From the NCBI GenBank assembly GCA_005406025.1, contig BGZK01001245.1, positions 62,001 to 126,000 of the forward strand: a stretch of 64,000 bases of DNA, in the 5' to 3' direction. This stretch comes from Eumeta japonica. Taxonomy: Eukaryota > Arthropoda > Insecta > Lepidoptera > Psychidae. Positions 11,576-22,938 of the stretch are shown here, one piece after another. The stretch's first letter is position 1; the number at the start of each line of letters is the position of its first letter. Under the pieces are notes generated by a model, which saw nothing but the letters and a program-made list of their open reading frames with translations, did no database searches and had not been told where the DNA came from. A program made the position numbers and the translations under genes.

Positions 11576-11628
11576 TTTGTTTCTACACAATTCTTTATTT
11601 AACAAATAAAGAATTGTGTAGAAACAAA
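11576..11628. repeat. Perfect 25-bp inverted repeat with 3-nt loop
   Basis: Left arm 11576-11600 and right arm 11604-11628 are exact reverse complements. The loop is AAC. The near-absent spacer is unlike a normal MITE and suggests a snap-back or template-switch origin. Confidence 0.9.
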
Positions 11629-11659
11629 AGTTAATTCTTCAAAACTTAATTCTAAAAAG

Positions 11660-11700
11660 TTCTTTATTTGTTAAATAAAGAATTGTGTACAAACAAAAAG
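11660..11700. repeat. Second copy of the 11576 hairpin, with centre inverted
   Basis: The 23-bp centre (11660-11682) is the exact reverse complement of 11591-11613. The right flank (11673-11699) repeats the preceding right arm (11604-11630) in direct orientation, 69 bp away, with about one mismatch plus an extra A. The two hairpins are thus copies of each other with the centre flipped. Confidence 0.85.
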
Positions 11701-11701
11701 T

Positions 11702-13794
11702 GTTCCCATTTTTTTAATACAACTTATATAAAGTATACAATCACAAATGCACATGACGAAACTCGGTTATCAGAAAATAACGCAGAAGACGAACTGAGAA
11801 TAAAATTAGGCTTTGCCTTCGCTAGTTTCGGTTTGGTAAATCATTAGAACCCACTACTTATGTGATTTCATATTATTCAAAGATGGTTAAGAATTCGAAC
11901 TTCTCTTTTTGCAATTTTTAACCTTGTAGGTATTTTTTTAATATTCTATTATTTTATTATTAAATAAAGTTATCGACCCTTTTGGAATTGAACTGCTCGG
12001 GTATCAGGTTGCTTTATGTTTTTTTCTGTTTACTAAAATTATTAATTTCTAAATGTTTTGTATCGATAAGGAAAAACAATCCTTGAGTTTTTCGCCCATT
12101 TCAAGTGTAATTTCTGTTACCTACGAAATTAAGCTATTTTAAATAACACAATCACACTTTGAAAGGGTTGACTACTATTCAGATCACACCATATGGCCGG
12201 GATGGAACACGGTTCAACATACTGTTCTTTCTATACTGTGGAATACAACAGCTCTAATTGTTTTGTTATCTTTTCACACAGCACCTGAACTGTTTAAACA
12301 TCCGTAATTATACGTCGCGGGTCGCGGGCTGTTATTATTTCATCACTTTAGGCTACGCCCGTAGGACGGTGGGTGTGAGCCATTTTGTTCTATTTTGTAA
12401 CATTCCTATAATACTGTCTGCGATAAAATTTTATTTACGTGTGAAATAGTAGGGTCATTTGAGGGGATTTTATTGATGTATTGGTTGGTTCTAATTTTTT
12501 ACATGTCCGTCAAAATCGTGGCGATGAAGATGTGTTGTTGATTGGACGTTAGTCAAAGAAAAGAGTTTGGATAGTTTAAAAAATATATCGGAGAGCCGAT
12601 ATCAAAAATGTGAGTGTGTTGAGATTGGCTGTTGAACAATTGACTAATTAGTGTCAATAGATTTATTATATTATTATGTGACGTATGAAATAGAATAATA
12701 GTTACACTTAAAATTTATTGTTTATTACATCTTAATTGTGGTTACAAAATTTTTGATAATCATTTACAGTCGCTGTTTGCGACATTCACGAAAAGATAAC
12801 TGGAGTTCAAATATAATGATAATTTAGAACGATTATTATTGTAAAGATTATATAATTTAGAACGATGTTTTTTAAAAACCACAAATATGAAAAATTTAAA
12901 AGTAAAATCCTTATACATCAAGTAGGTATATATTGCGTTGAATAAAGTTATATACTATGGTAGAGATATCATTAATATTTAATATCATACACGGCTTATA
13001 GTAGTAGCTTAATGTGATTTATGTCTTGTCTTATTGATTGAATGATGTGCAACTTTTAATTTTTATAATTTAATTTTTAGAATTCAAATATAGATTACTT
13101 ACCACATTATAACCAAAATTTATAAAGAAATTTATAAAGATTCTTTTAATTAAAATTATTTGCATTAGAAACATCACCATTATTGCTGTCGCACCTACAT
13201 CTAAAGAACAAGGTTGTTTTATTACACTCATTTTTTTATTGTTGAAATTATTTTTATAATTATTTATATTTAAATAAATTTTTCATGCGATTTCGATTCA
13301 TATGAGGTCGTTTCTTGAATTAAATTAACAGCACTACATTATAATTTCACTTTAAAGTAATTAAATTTTTGGTGAAATATTTTCTATGAAATAGTCAATC
13401 ACGATTAGAATCCAAATGTGTTTTTGTTCATGTATATAAAAAAAAATAACCCCAACCAGAAAAGGTTTATTGATATAACATAAGAGTCTGTAATTTGTAT
13501 TCGATCACATTAAACTGATAGAGTTAATATTGTATCTAATATCTATTGCAAAACATAAAGTTCGATATCGCCCATCGATAACAACCCGACTGTTTAGTAT
13601 AGCCGAACGAAATACTAAGAGACGAGATTGTATCTGTCGCAGAGACATTGTCCGTTTGTAGGTGGCGCTTGTGTAACACGTAATTAAGTTCCAAACATAA
13701 ATATTAATTTTATCTTTGGATCGTATACGCGGAACCTTGGACCTATTATATAGCTGATTAAAATTGTCGGTCCAGTTTCCATTTGGCCACCAGT
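11702..13794. other. AT-rich non-coding stretch
   Basis: Long AT-rich region. An AATTTAGAACGAT word is repeated near 12823 and 12855. A short CpG-rich run lies near 12320-12375. No gene is supported. Confidence 0.5.
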
Positions 13795-13960
13795 TAGAAA
13801 GCAAGGTCGCCGCCGCGCCGCAGCCCGCCTGTTATCCGGCTCCGGCGGATATAAGAGAACGTTTGTTCTGCTCCATAGAGGTCGCCCGAGTGTCCTTTTT
13901 TAAAGGAGGATCCGTTACTTTTAATGGTTCTGCGTTAGACTGTAGCGGGTCTGTGGTGCG
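13795..13960. promoter_or_regulatory. CpG-rich island
   Basis: A CpG-rich block (GTCGCCGCCGCGCCGC) follows a sharp change from AT-rich DNA. Short frames on both strands cross it without coding character. Candidate non-coding regulatory DNA, by composition only. Confidence 0.25.
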
Positions 13961-14049
13961 CGCATATAAATACACATACTTTTAAAGGTTTCTATCTGCG
14001 TGAATATATAGTGAATTTCTTTCGTCTCGCATAGTGACTAACTACGTTG

Positions 14050-14125
14050 TCAACCGTGATACCGATTTAGATTTTGATGCCGATCCCGATACGTATTTCG
14101 TCTTCAGTTCGATTTCGATTACATT
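14050..14125. repeat. Degenerate hexamer run (GATNCC/GATTTC type)
   Basis: Repeated CCGAT/GATTT words at about 6-bp spacing (GATACCGATTTAGATTTTG and on). This is a decayed short tandem repeat. The opposite-strand type occurs at 34725-34960. Confidence 0.5.
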
Positions 14126-14202
14126 ATCCAATAGAAATGCAGACTCTTACATCGAAAACACACACAGGTAGCGCCGTTATAATATTTTACGATGAAACTA
14201 TC

Positions 14203-14252
14203 TCTCTCTCTCTCTCTCACTTTCTTTCTCACTCTTTCTCTCTCTGTCTCGA
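14203..14252 (+). repeat. (TC)n microsatellite, interrupted
   Basis: A pure TC run of about 18 bases is followed by interrupted pyrimidine repeats of the same kind. It produces an artefactual Ser/Leu-rich frame that is not a gene. Confidence 0.9.
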
Positions 14253-14364
14253 TTCCTGTCCCGATCCTGCTCGTAGTTTTCATCCTGGACTGGGGTTAAT
14301 CCTGAGCCTCCTGTGACCATATCGATATAAAAAAATGAGAAATTCTATATGTAAATTATTCACG

Positions 14365-14395
14365 GGAGCAATGCCGGGGGCAAAAGCTAATATCT
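14365..14395 (+). repeat. Decayed lepidopteran repeat end (GGGGGCAAAAGCTAAT)
   Basis: The block around ACGGGAGCAATGCCGGGGGC plus AAAAGCTAAT resembles, with decay, the CACGCGGGCGAAGCCGCGGGC...AAAGCTA sequence common at the ends of lepidopteran repeats. Better copies are near 34990 and 43350 in this window. Confidence 0.4.
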
Positions 14396-14639
14396 TTATA
14401 AATTATAATCTATATGTTATTCCGATGTGTAAATTTTATAACTGAAAATTTTCATCCTAATTCGATCAGTAACTTTTGCATTAAAAAGTAATAAACATGC
14501 ACTCGGCATTTCACTAATTTTCGCGTTTATAATATTCCCAGGATAAATAATTTTGTCACTCCATCAAATACATGGATATTATTTTTCTGGGGTCAATATT
14601 TTACAAGAACAAAACAGTGCCTTTTTGCTTTAAAATTTC

Positions 14640-14720
14640 GTTAGCTTTCACGGCGGGCCGGTTCCCGCCCGTGCTTACGCGGGGTTTGATGACACGCGAT
14701 CAGCCGTAACATCCAGTGCA
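14640..14720. promoter_or_regulatory. GC-rich island
   Basis: GGCGGGCCGGTTCCCGCCCG and GCTTACGCGGGG stand out from the AT-rich flanks. The GCTTACGCGGG word recurs in the island at 53260-53335. No ORF. Confidence 0.25.
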
Positions 14721-14887
14721 TTAATGAAACATTTATCTCGAGGTGATAAACTAAGAAATAAAAAATAGTAATAATAATATAAAACCGCTACGAGAGACGA
14801 AAAACTCTGTTTATCCTAGAACCTTTGAAAACTGCTTTATATTTTTGCGCACTGTATGTGATTAAGAAAATAGTCCAGCTGTGCTTC

Positions 14888-14918
14888 GATGAAGTCGGTT
14901 TTTAACACGCTTTTATTA
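14888..14918 (-). repeat. Repeat end of GAAGTCGGTTTTT type
   Basis: GAAGTCGGTTTTTAACACG is the reverse complement of the CCGACTTCAAAA-type end at 40385-40405. This short end is familiar from dispersed lepidopteran repeats. Only the end is recognisable. Confidence 0.4.
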
Positions 14919-15774
14919 TTAGATTAACTGTATGTATTTATGTATGATTGTTTGTAACCGACTCCTTTGAACTCGATTTTTACTTTGTAAGTCTATCAAG
15001 GACCGATGACAATACAATAATTTCATATAATGAAATATAAAATTAAAAAAAAAAATTTTGTAATATTCTAAAGTTTGAAATTGAAAATTAAATATATATA
15101 TATATATATTGTTTTTTATTCAATATCTTTAGTAATTGAATTTAAAAAATTCTTCAATTTCTCAAAGACTTGATTACTTTTGAAGATAACTCGCAAAATA
15201 TGTGTATGGGAAAATCGTTTGTATGGCACTGACTATGATATCAACAAGAATGAAGTCAATATGGCTGCAATTCGATAAATCAGGGAAAACAAAATTGGAT
15301 AAAAAAAATAACATGGTATACATTTAAACATAGTATAAAAAACAAATAAGTTGCACGAATGTAATAATATTTCTACAAAATTCAACCAAATAATTTATAT
15401 ATTTTTTTATAAATCTTACTTAGCAAACATTTACATTAATTTTTTGTTTTTTTTTAATTTATCTCATCCGATCAGGAATATTAAACACTCGTTGAAAGTG
15501 TACGTTGATCGCTCGAAGGCAAAACTACTTTTAAGTGCGTAGTTTTTCATCTGAAAGAAAAAAAGGAAGCTTAACGCGCTCTTTTAATATTTATTCTTAA
15601 AACTTGACATTTATAAGCTCGACATTTGTCCTCCAAGGGCAGACGTACGTTCGATTTGTAAGCCCCGTTAAATTAAAAACGAATAAAATTATAGATGTTT
15701 GAATTAACTATCACGTTACTAGGTAGATAGCTTTCAATGTCGGCTGTATATATATTGCATATTATAGGCGAAAG
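14919..15774. other. AT-rich non-coding stretch
   Basis: Apart from the AT microsatellite I see only AT-rich DNA without coding character. Confidence 0.5.
15093..15110. repeat. (AT)n microsatellite
   Basis: An uninterrupted run of about nine TA/AT dinucleotides inside AT-rich DNA. Confidence 0.85.
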
Positions 15775-15965
15775 CTATCGTGGTGGTGTGGTCCAGATGT
15801 GGTGTGGTGCAGCGATGTGGCTACAAAAGCACCTGGAAGCCTCAACGATATCGGGGTAGCGGGCGAGTCAGTCGCCGCTCACACGCGTTTGTCTCGCTGG
15901 AATCGCGGGCGATGTGGAAGCTTAGTGGTTAAGGTGCCGCTTGTTCGCGGCACTGAGAGAGTTTT
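15775..15965 (+). promoter_or_regulatory. GC-rich island with repeated TGTGGT and a tRNA-like D arm
   Basis: The first half holds several GTGGTG/TGTGGT words (Runt-domain-type cores) between 15780 and 15832, plus E-box words CAGATG and CACCTG. The end (15916-15955) reads AGCTTAGTGGTTAAGG, a near-perfect tRNA A-box region. A perfect 7-bp stem, GTGCCGC/GCGGCAC, with a 6-nt loop follows, as in an anticodon arm. No B-box follows, so this is at most the 5' half of a tRNA or tRNA-derived SINE. Confidence 0.35.
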
Positions 15966-17061
15966 GTTTTAATGTTATAAATTTGGATTTTATATATATT
16001 CGATTATTAACGGAATATAGTGATTGTGCTTTTCTGTCATGTTAGAAGAAAAAAAATAGGATTTCAACCACTTTGTCCAATAGGAGGAATATGTTCTTAA
16101 TTAAAATTAAAATTTTGCGTAAGAAGTTTAATGCGATACAACCTCGTCATTAACTTTCTTCTGTATTCAACTTACAAAATAATCTGTTAAAAGTGAATTA
16201 TCTGAAGGGAAATTTTCTTTCTAAGAAGGAACATTTAGTTAATAAACAAAATTATTGGTACATATTGCTTTTCTGATAGATGTTTCTTATTTATTAACGA
16301 CACATAGAACCGAGTTTGATGTGGAGTTATTAATATGTGTCAATTTATCTCACTCGGAAAAGCTAAAAATGTAACAGAACTAAATAACTCATAATTACTG
16401 AATCTTGGTGTTGCGCTTATTTATTATAAATATCTTATTCCATTAGATCGATAAGTTGCTTAATTTCAAATACTCATTGACATTAGTACTTCAATTAGTA
16501 TTTGAAATACTAGTTTCAATCAGTGTTCAATTATAAGAAAGTTCCGATCTGACCTTTCTTATGATGGAGCACGCCCGTATGTGACATAAAGACGGAACAG
16601 TGTTCGCGGTTAGTTGAAATAAAAAAAATGTATTCACGCTAAAATATAGCCACGAATATGACAAGCGCATGACATTCGTCTACCATAAATAAATAACATC
16701 CGATATCGTCTTTTCTTATTTTAAGCTACAGTTCTTAAGCACAAATTGTGTAAATAAACTTAAAGCTAAAATTTTGTAATCCTAAGTAATCTAAATTCAT
16801 TATTGCGACTCCTCATTCTTACACCCACGCTACGTAATAACAAATATTTCAATAAAGGTCTTAGCTTCGGTACAAACGATGTAGCGGTAATTCTAGCAAA
16901 ACTTAATTGAAATTCATCCAGCAACAGAAACCACAAATATTGTCTTTACTAAATTTCTTTTATTTCTCAGTGGTTTATTTAACTGATATATATAAATATT
17001 CATTCAACTCTTTTGAATTTTCAACTAAATTTAGTTTTATATTTAGTTAATATCTCTACAG
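15966..17061. other. AT-rich non-coding stretch
   Basis: No gene is supported. An 11-bp inverted repeat (TTTCAAATACT) lies at 16466-16476/16496-16506. The last part precedes the Vps13-like relic; I could not find a further upstream exon in it. Confidence 0.5.
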
Positions 17062-18808
17062 ATATTAAAAATGTTAGGCGACGAAGTGATTAATGTAAAA
17101 TCTTGAGGAATATCCACATGTTAGTGATATAAATATGTCAATAGACGCACAACTTACTTGCTCACAAATTGTATTTCTTAACTGGTATGTTACATCAATG
17201 TTGTTAAATATATTCTTTAATAATCTTTTATTGTGTGTTCAAATATATTTGGATTATACTATAATAATTATAACTATTATAGTATGGTTCAAATATATTT
17301 GTCAAAATTAATCCAATAATTATTGAATTTATTATGTCAAATATGTGTAAAAATTATCAGTGATTTTTGTTTCTCTAAATTAGTATTTTAACTCAATCCA
17401 TTAAAATTCTATGTGCATTTAATTATCCAATAATAAAATTGTATTTGTTCATCAAATTGTAAGGGCTTGTGTATTTTTTTTAGAAGAAAGTAAAAAATAT
17501 AAATCCCTCTTGATTTATTCGTATAAAATTGACTTTTTTAGGAATTCCTTAATAATTTCTAAGCGGTTCAACAAGCAATTATAAACGCATCAGCAGTCGC
17601 CGCGGATGCGGCGCGTGCCAATGTGCAAAATGCATACCAAAATTCTACTAAAGTCCTCCTCAAAATGCAATTAGACGCACCACTTGTAATTATTATAGAA
17701 AATTTTAAAAGTTTAGATGCAATGCTTGTCGACTTGGGTCACATGAAAATAAACAATAACTTTCTTGACCTCCAAATGGAAGTGAGTTTGCTTTTATTAG
17801 ACAGATTAATACTGAAAATAATTTTAATCCTAGACCTTATCAAATAAAGTAACAGTAGATAAACTGACACTGGGCTTAGAAAACGTCAAATCGTCATGTG
17901 TGCAGCTGTGATAACGGTTATTCTGGAGAAAGAAATTTGTTAAAACCTACAAGTTTCACGCTATTAACAAAAAGAAGTTTGTCGACTCGGTATGAGCCAT
18001 TGCCAGATTTCGATATTTCTGGAAGACTGAAGGCCATACAAGTAAGTTTATACTGCTTAAAATAAAATTAATTGATAATTAATTGTATTGTTCAATAAAG
18101 TTGTTAAAAAAAACTGTGCGTTCATTCATTTTAAACAATAATTATTGTGACTAAGTGATATATCTATGAAAAAATTACCAAATCCATATTAATCCAAAAT
18201 ATAAGGTGCATAGCTGATCAATTGACTTAGTATTGTTTTATTTTTTGTCGATACTCAGTCTTTCTTCATATCAATATCTATCTAGTGTGGTGCTACAGAA
18301 TTCTCCTAACATGTCTTCGGCCACATATAAAATATTTTCTAAACTGTTTTTCTATAATCATAGTTTACTTTATAAGTAGATGTTAAAAGTCTGTAATTGG
18401 GTTGTTTTAATGTTACTAGGACTACCAAATTAGATAAAATTTTGAGGCTGTCAATGATTAACACAGATTAAATTAGAGCAATGCTTTAAAAATCCACTAG
18501 TATTTCATACATTCGTGGTTCCTTTAAACTCTTGTTTTTCCTTCCAGTATTGATCAGAGTGTAATCCGATGATGTCAATCAAGACAGCAAATAAAGAAAA
18601 TCTAAATACAGCCAATGGATTAATTTAAAATGAATAGCAAAAATGGCATGAATATATATACACTTCCTAATATTAAAAACTCATTATCAACTGTTTTAAT
18701 TGCCCTATCTTATTAGTTGGAGACATCCAACTGGATCTGGAGCTCTTATATTTATTCTCTGGATGACCATTAACAGATCACATCCTGGTTAATCCTATGC
18801 GAAAAATC
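17062..18808 (+). pseudogene. Vps13: Vps13-like gene relic with exon/intron structure
   Basis: Four blocks on the plus strand read, in the correct order, like the middle part of a VPS13 protein, the large bridge-like lipid-transfer protein at membrane contacts. Block A, 17062-17210, follows a CTCTACAG acceptor (motifs MLGDEVINVK, then in another frame NMSIDAQLTCSQIVFLNW). Block B, 17542-18041, follows a TTTTTTAG acceptor and ends at a consensus GTAAGT donor (NAYQNSTKVLLKMQLDAPLV, LVDLGHMKINN, LPDFDISGRLKAIQ). Block C, from 18548, follows a TTCCTTCCAG acceptor (MMSI, ENLNTANG). Block D, 18726-18808, reads LDLELLYLFSG, PLTDHILVNP. Each block has stops or frameshifts: an in-frame TAA at 17560-17562, frame jumps near 17780, 17852 and 17912, and a TGA in block D. 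Retained introns argue for a decayed genomic duplicate, not a retrocopy. Family assignment is from memory of VPS13 sequences. Confidence 0.62.
17237..17301. repeat. Palindrome flanked by a 15-bp direct repeat
   Basis: GTTCAAATATATTTG occurs at 17237-17251 and 17287-17301. Between them is an imperfect palindrome with arms ATACTATAAT and ATTATAGTAT. It lies in the intron between blocks A and B of the Vps13-like relic. Confidence 0.6.
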
Positions 18809-19539
18809 AAAGCTTCAAAGTAACCTTGATTATAAAAAAGAATAGGCAATTAAAAAAAATAATCCTCAAATTTATATTAATTCCCCAATATATTTTAATA
18901 TTACTTCAGGTGGCATAATAGTTGTATATAATCTTACATTTTTATGAGCTATTAAAAACAGTATACACCCATGGTTAAAGAACTGTCATGTATCAGAAAA
19001 AATAATGTTATCATACGTTTAATGCAATTATGAATATTACAAAGACTATTTTAAGACTTTAAGAACACTCCGCATATGCTGCATATAGATATGAACACCA
19101 CTGCATTGAATTCACTCTCATCTTTCTTCTGCCAGATACAATTGTACTGTCTTACAGAAGTATGAGAAATAGAATTTTATTGATAAATAAATGAAAGAGG
19201 TCAATTCGACATTCTTTTGTCATTAATAGCTACAGATAAGTCCTACAGATAAGTAGCTATACTTCTTCGTCCTCACTTGACTTCCAATATTTTTTTATCC
19301 TCAATATTGTTCATAAACAAACAATCCAGATATACATTTTATTTACCGATCACTTCTTTTAGCTTTTAATGTGATATTGTATTCAAGCGTACTGTAAGTT
19401 TCTCTACGAAAACTACCACTTTAAGCCTATCTACATTAATTTTAACGAGAGCAAAACATACTGCTTTCAATCGAACATAAAGCGATGGCATTCTGCCATC
19501 AACTCTTTACGTATCCGCATTTTTAAACGTCAACATTCA
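18809..19539. other. AT-rich stretch after the Vps13-like relic
   Basis: No further convincing Vps13 exon is visible, although an acceptor-like TTACTTCAG near 18902 exists. The rest is AT-rich. Confidence 0.4.
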
Positions 19540-19860
19540 TTAACGAGTCGCCGACTTACGACGAACGCCGCGACGACGCGGCGAGTGCGCGAGCCGAGTG
19601 GGACAGACAAGCGACACCTTCACGCGAGCGCGCCGCCCGGCCCGAGATACGTGCTGCGCGTCCGCGACAATTCATGAAATCTTTAATGCTATATTGAAAT
19701 TCGCCCCCGAGGAATCGATCGAGTTTATGCGAAGGCGTCGCGGGAGGAATTGCGATGAGGCGGCCGCATTAAAACGCCGTCGGACGCTAATTCCGGCGGC
19801 CGGACCGCGGCGAAAGTTTTATAATTCGCGAGAGATGGCGTCGCGAGCGGTTACGACGGA
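19540..19860. promoter_or_regulatory. CpG-rich island, candidate conserved non-coding element
   Basis: About 320 bp very rich in CpG (for example GCGACGACGCGGCGAGTGCG), bounded sharply by AT-rich DNA. It contains ATTCATGAAAT, GCATTAAAACGCC and CGCTAATTCCGG words, typical of homeodomain-type targets set in CpG-rich DNA. A plus-strand frame at 19598-19945 crosses it, but its arginine-rich composition simply reflects CpG content and it runs on into AT-rich DNA. Confidence 0.35.
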
Positions 19861-20939
19861 AATTTTATTTTTTTATTTTTTTCGGTGCAAAGTTTTCGAA
19901 ATCTGCTTTCATTCGAAAGGTTCCGACTTGTATATTCAGCTTTGAGAGTGTCGACTGTCATTTTAATTATGTATTAAAATGTGGAGTTGCATGATTGTAT
20001 TACGAAATTTCGGTAATGGTGCAAAAATAGTACGAGTTCGAACATTTTAGGGTCCCATACTAAACTCGCAAACGCATACCAATTATACAATAATTTTCTG
20101 AATTCTTTTTCACGAGCAACATTAATTAACTTTTTAAAAATGTAGTAATTTTTATTTGATGGTAATGTAATATTAATCTTACATTGTTAAATACATATCT
20201 ATAAATAAGGAATTATAAAAGTAATGAAAGAATATTGTAAAAGAAATTATAAGTCATGGAGTTGGGCACCGAGTAAAAAGAAATCAAAAATTATAATAAA
20301 AAAGTGACCATCAACATAAATAAACGAAAAAAAAAGTTTTATGTTTCATGAAATAAAATATATTGTGTGTTAACTATCGCGACAAGTATTAAAACAGTTT
20401 GATGTTGAAAAAATTTATTGACCTCTGCCTGTACATAATACTTTTAATTAAAACTTGTTAAGGTAGTTGATTTAAAATTGATCGTTTAAATTTCAAACTG
20501 AATAGGTTAGTACGCCGTTTTGTCAGGAAATTCTGAAGTTTTTAAAAATGTGAAATATTAAAATTGTATTTATGCTCTCAAAACCATTGTTACATTTTTG
20601 TAAGATCAAACTTTAAAGTGGTAAAATCGCAGTGAAGTTTTTTCTTCACAAAAAGCTTATCGCTACGTATCTGTGTACGTACACATGCTACATACAATAT
20701 TACGGAATATTTCTATTCAAAATTTATAACACATTTTTATGAACAGCTGAATTTTAAATATTATTCTAAAACATTAAAGAGACCGTAATAATTTAATTCT
20801 TTTCTATTAGAAAAAATTCAATCTCTGAACATCAATTTTATCAAAAAAAAAAAAACTTCGTAACACAGTGTATATACAGTGTGAGGTTGTCTGCAAAGAT
20901 TAGCGACCGTTAACAGTCGGTACAGTCGGTAAAGCTAAG
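19861..20939. other. AT-rich non-coding stretch
   Basis: AT-rich, poly(A) run near 20836-20848, no gene. A GCCTGTACATAATA word near 20428 matches one at about 7507. Confidence 0.5.
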
Positions 20940-21200
20940 TCAATTCCACAAATGAAATGACATATTCATCCACATCCGAGATTGCCGCACACCACGTCGG
21001 AGTTGGCAAGCGCGGGTAGTTTGCAAGTGCGCACGATTGCGGCGGCTCGTCCCGCCCGGTCGCCCAACACAATGGCGACTGAACTTTGCCACTCTTAGAT
21101 TGCGGCGGCGCCTCCCGCTTCACTTTCCTCGAACGCTGCACGGAATTTTACCTCGTTCTCTGTTCTTTCATCACGTCGTATTGTGAATCGCTTCGAGCCG
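20940..21200. promoter_or_regulatory. GC-rich island
   Basis: CpG-rich block with the word GATTGCGGCGGC twice (about 21036 and 21098) and GATTGCCGCAC near 20980. A minus-strand 68-codon frame crosses it but has no recognisable domain. I treat the island as candidate regulatory DNA. Confidence 0.3.
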
Positions 21201-21770
21201 TAAATGATTAGATGTTTATACAAATTTTGCAATAAAACTTTCGTTTATTGTGATGAAATTCCAATCGTTGTCAATAAGTTCAGAATATTAGATAAAAAAA
21301 TTTCGATTAAATATTGACAAACTTCTATCTATCTTGTCTGTGCCTATTTGTTTAGATGGAGCGTTGTAAATAATTTTGAAATAGTTTTTTTATCGGATGT
21401 GTGACCTCCATAGAAACCTGAGAACCTTCATTTTAATATATCTTTTCCTGGAAACTTTTGAACGGTTAATAGCATGAATTTTGCAACTTAACAAAAAAGA
21501 ATAGATTCACCTTCAAAAACCAAACATTTTCACCGTGACCATTTTCACTGTCATATTGTTACTTTTTGCATGTCTTAAGCGCGAGCGTGTGCTGATGCTT
21601 GCTTCTACTGATCTCATCACTAATCGATTGGGAATAACTGTATTGAAAATCACAGCTTGATATAGTATCGATTAGCTAATTGAATACAATAGTAATTGAA
21701 TTTTTTAACTGGCAGTTATTCATGTTTTGATCCGCCATTTTACTTAAGTATCTAAAATAGAGGTTGAGAT
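21201..21770. other. AT-rich non-coding stretch
   Basis: Nothing recognised. Confidence 0.5.
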
Positions 21771-21883
21771 GAATGTTTTATATTATTACCGCCATCTTTT
21801 TGCAATTACAAAAATATATTGAGTGTGAAGTTGTTTATTTTTGTAATTGCCAACAGATGGCGGTAGTAATATAAAACATTCTC
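21771..21883. mobile_element. Hairpin element with ~46-bp inverted repeats
   Basis: Arms 21771-21816 and 21836-21883 are imperfect reverse complements: GAATGTTTTATATTA, TACCGCCATCT and GCAATTACAAAAATA are shared, with a few mismatches. The spacer is about 20 nt. The CGCCATCT...TGGC words are GC-richer than the flanks. The whole looks like a short foldback MITE or the transcribed stem of a small RNA. Confidence 0.75.
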
Positions 21884-22903
21884 GTTAAAAGTAAAAAAAA
21901 ACATGCATTAAACTACACATATAATTTTGCATTATGATGTCTAAGAAATATGAAATTACCTATCATTTTTTCGATTCAAGTTTACTATAGAACTATTTGA
22001 AAATTAAAAATAAAAAAAAATAGGATTTTTTGGTGAATAGCTCATATGTTATCATAAATCTCTAATTTAAATAACATACGTGTGGCACGAGCGCTTCAGG
22101 CATGCACATTTGATTTTAGCAATTTTTTCCTTCTCTTTAGAGCATTCTTTAACATTATTTAAAAAACTTTTATAATCTACTTATTTATTCAGAACTAGCT
22201 GAGTTGACTAAATCTTATTACTGTACACAAAAACAAACAGTAAACTCAATTTTTACTGTATTGTCTTAATACATATTTACTTCACATGTATAAAAGCATA
22301 ATAATTCGAAAATTTTGATGATTTTTAACATACCCGACTTTTGCTTAAATTATTATTCCTGAATTAGATTCATCAAAATTTCATAAGTTAATAATCAGTT
22401 TATCTTTAAAAAACTTGCTTATTGACTACTGCGCGCACATGCGTTTCTGAAAACCATTAAACATACAAAAACGAGCGCGAATCGTGTATCGTGAACATAC
22501 GTGAAAGTGATTAATATTGTTAAAGATTTTCAGGAAAATAACTCATGAAATTTATAAAAAAGAACTGTAATAGATATATACATATATCTATTTATATATA
22601 TAGCATACTTGATTTTCGTTATTTAGAAATATGTATATACATATACACTTTTAAATAATTAAAATCTTGTATTATGAATACACCATCGTAACTTAATTAG
22701 TCTTCAGTGAATTAGTTTCACGTTTTATGGAAAGCACAATTCGTTAGGATATCAAACATTATATAAAGTTTGCAACTTCAATTTAGAATTCTCGTCGATT
22801 TACACATATAAAAGACTCCATAATAATCATAATGATGCCTATTGAGATTCTAAAACTACACTCCGAACTACTATTTCAGGTAGTACCGACTTATTGGACA
22901 GTT
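21884..22903. other. AT-rich non-coding stretch with TATATA runs
   Basis: Low-complexity TATATA/ATATAC sequence around 22570-22645. No gene. Confidence 0.5.
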
Positions 22904-22938
22904 ATCACAGCTCTAAACTTCCAGTTTAGAGCTGTGAT
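22904..22938. repeat. Perfect 16-bp inverted repeat, 3-nt loop
   Basis: ATCACAGCTCTAAACT (22904-22919) and its reverse complement at 22923-22938. Weaker complementarity extends outward to TTATTG/CAATAA. The tiny loop resembles the 11576 hairpin. Confidence 0.85.

Noticed and set aside
14074..14316. 80-codon Ser/Leu-rich ORF
   Set aside because: Created by the (TC)n microsatellite at 14203-14252.
19598..19945. 115-codon plus ORF in the CpG-rich island
   Set aside because: Arginine-rich because of CpG content, runs on unchanged into a T-rich tail, no domain.
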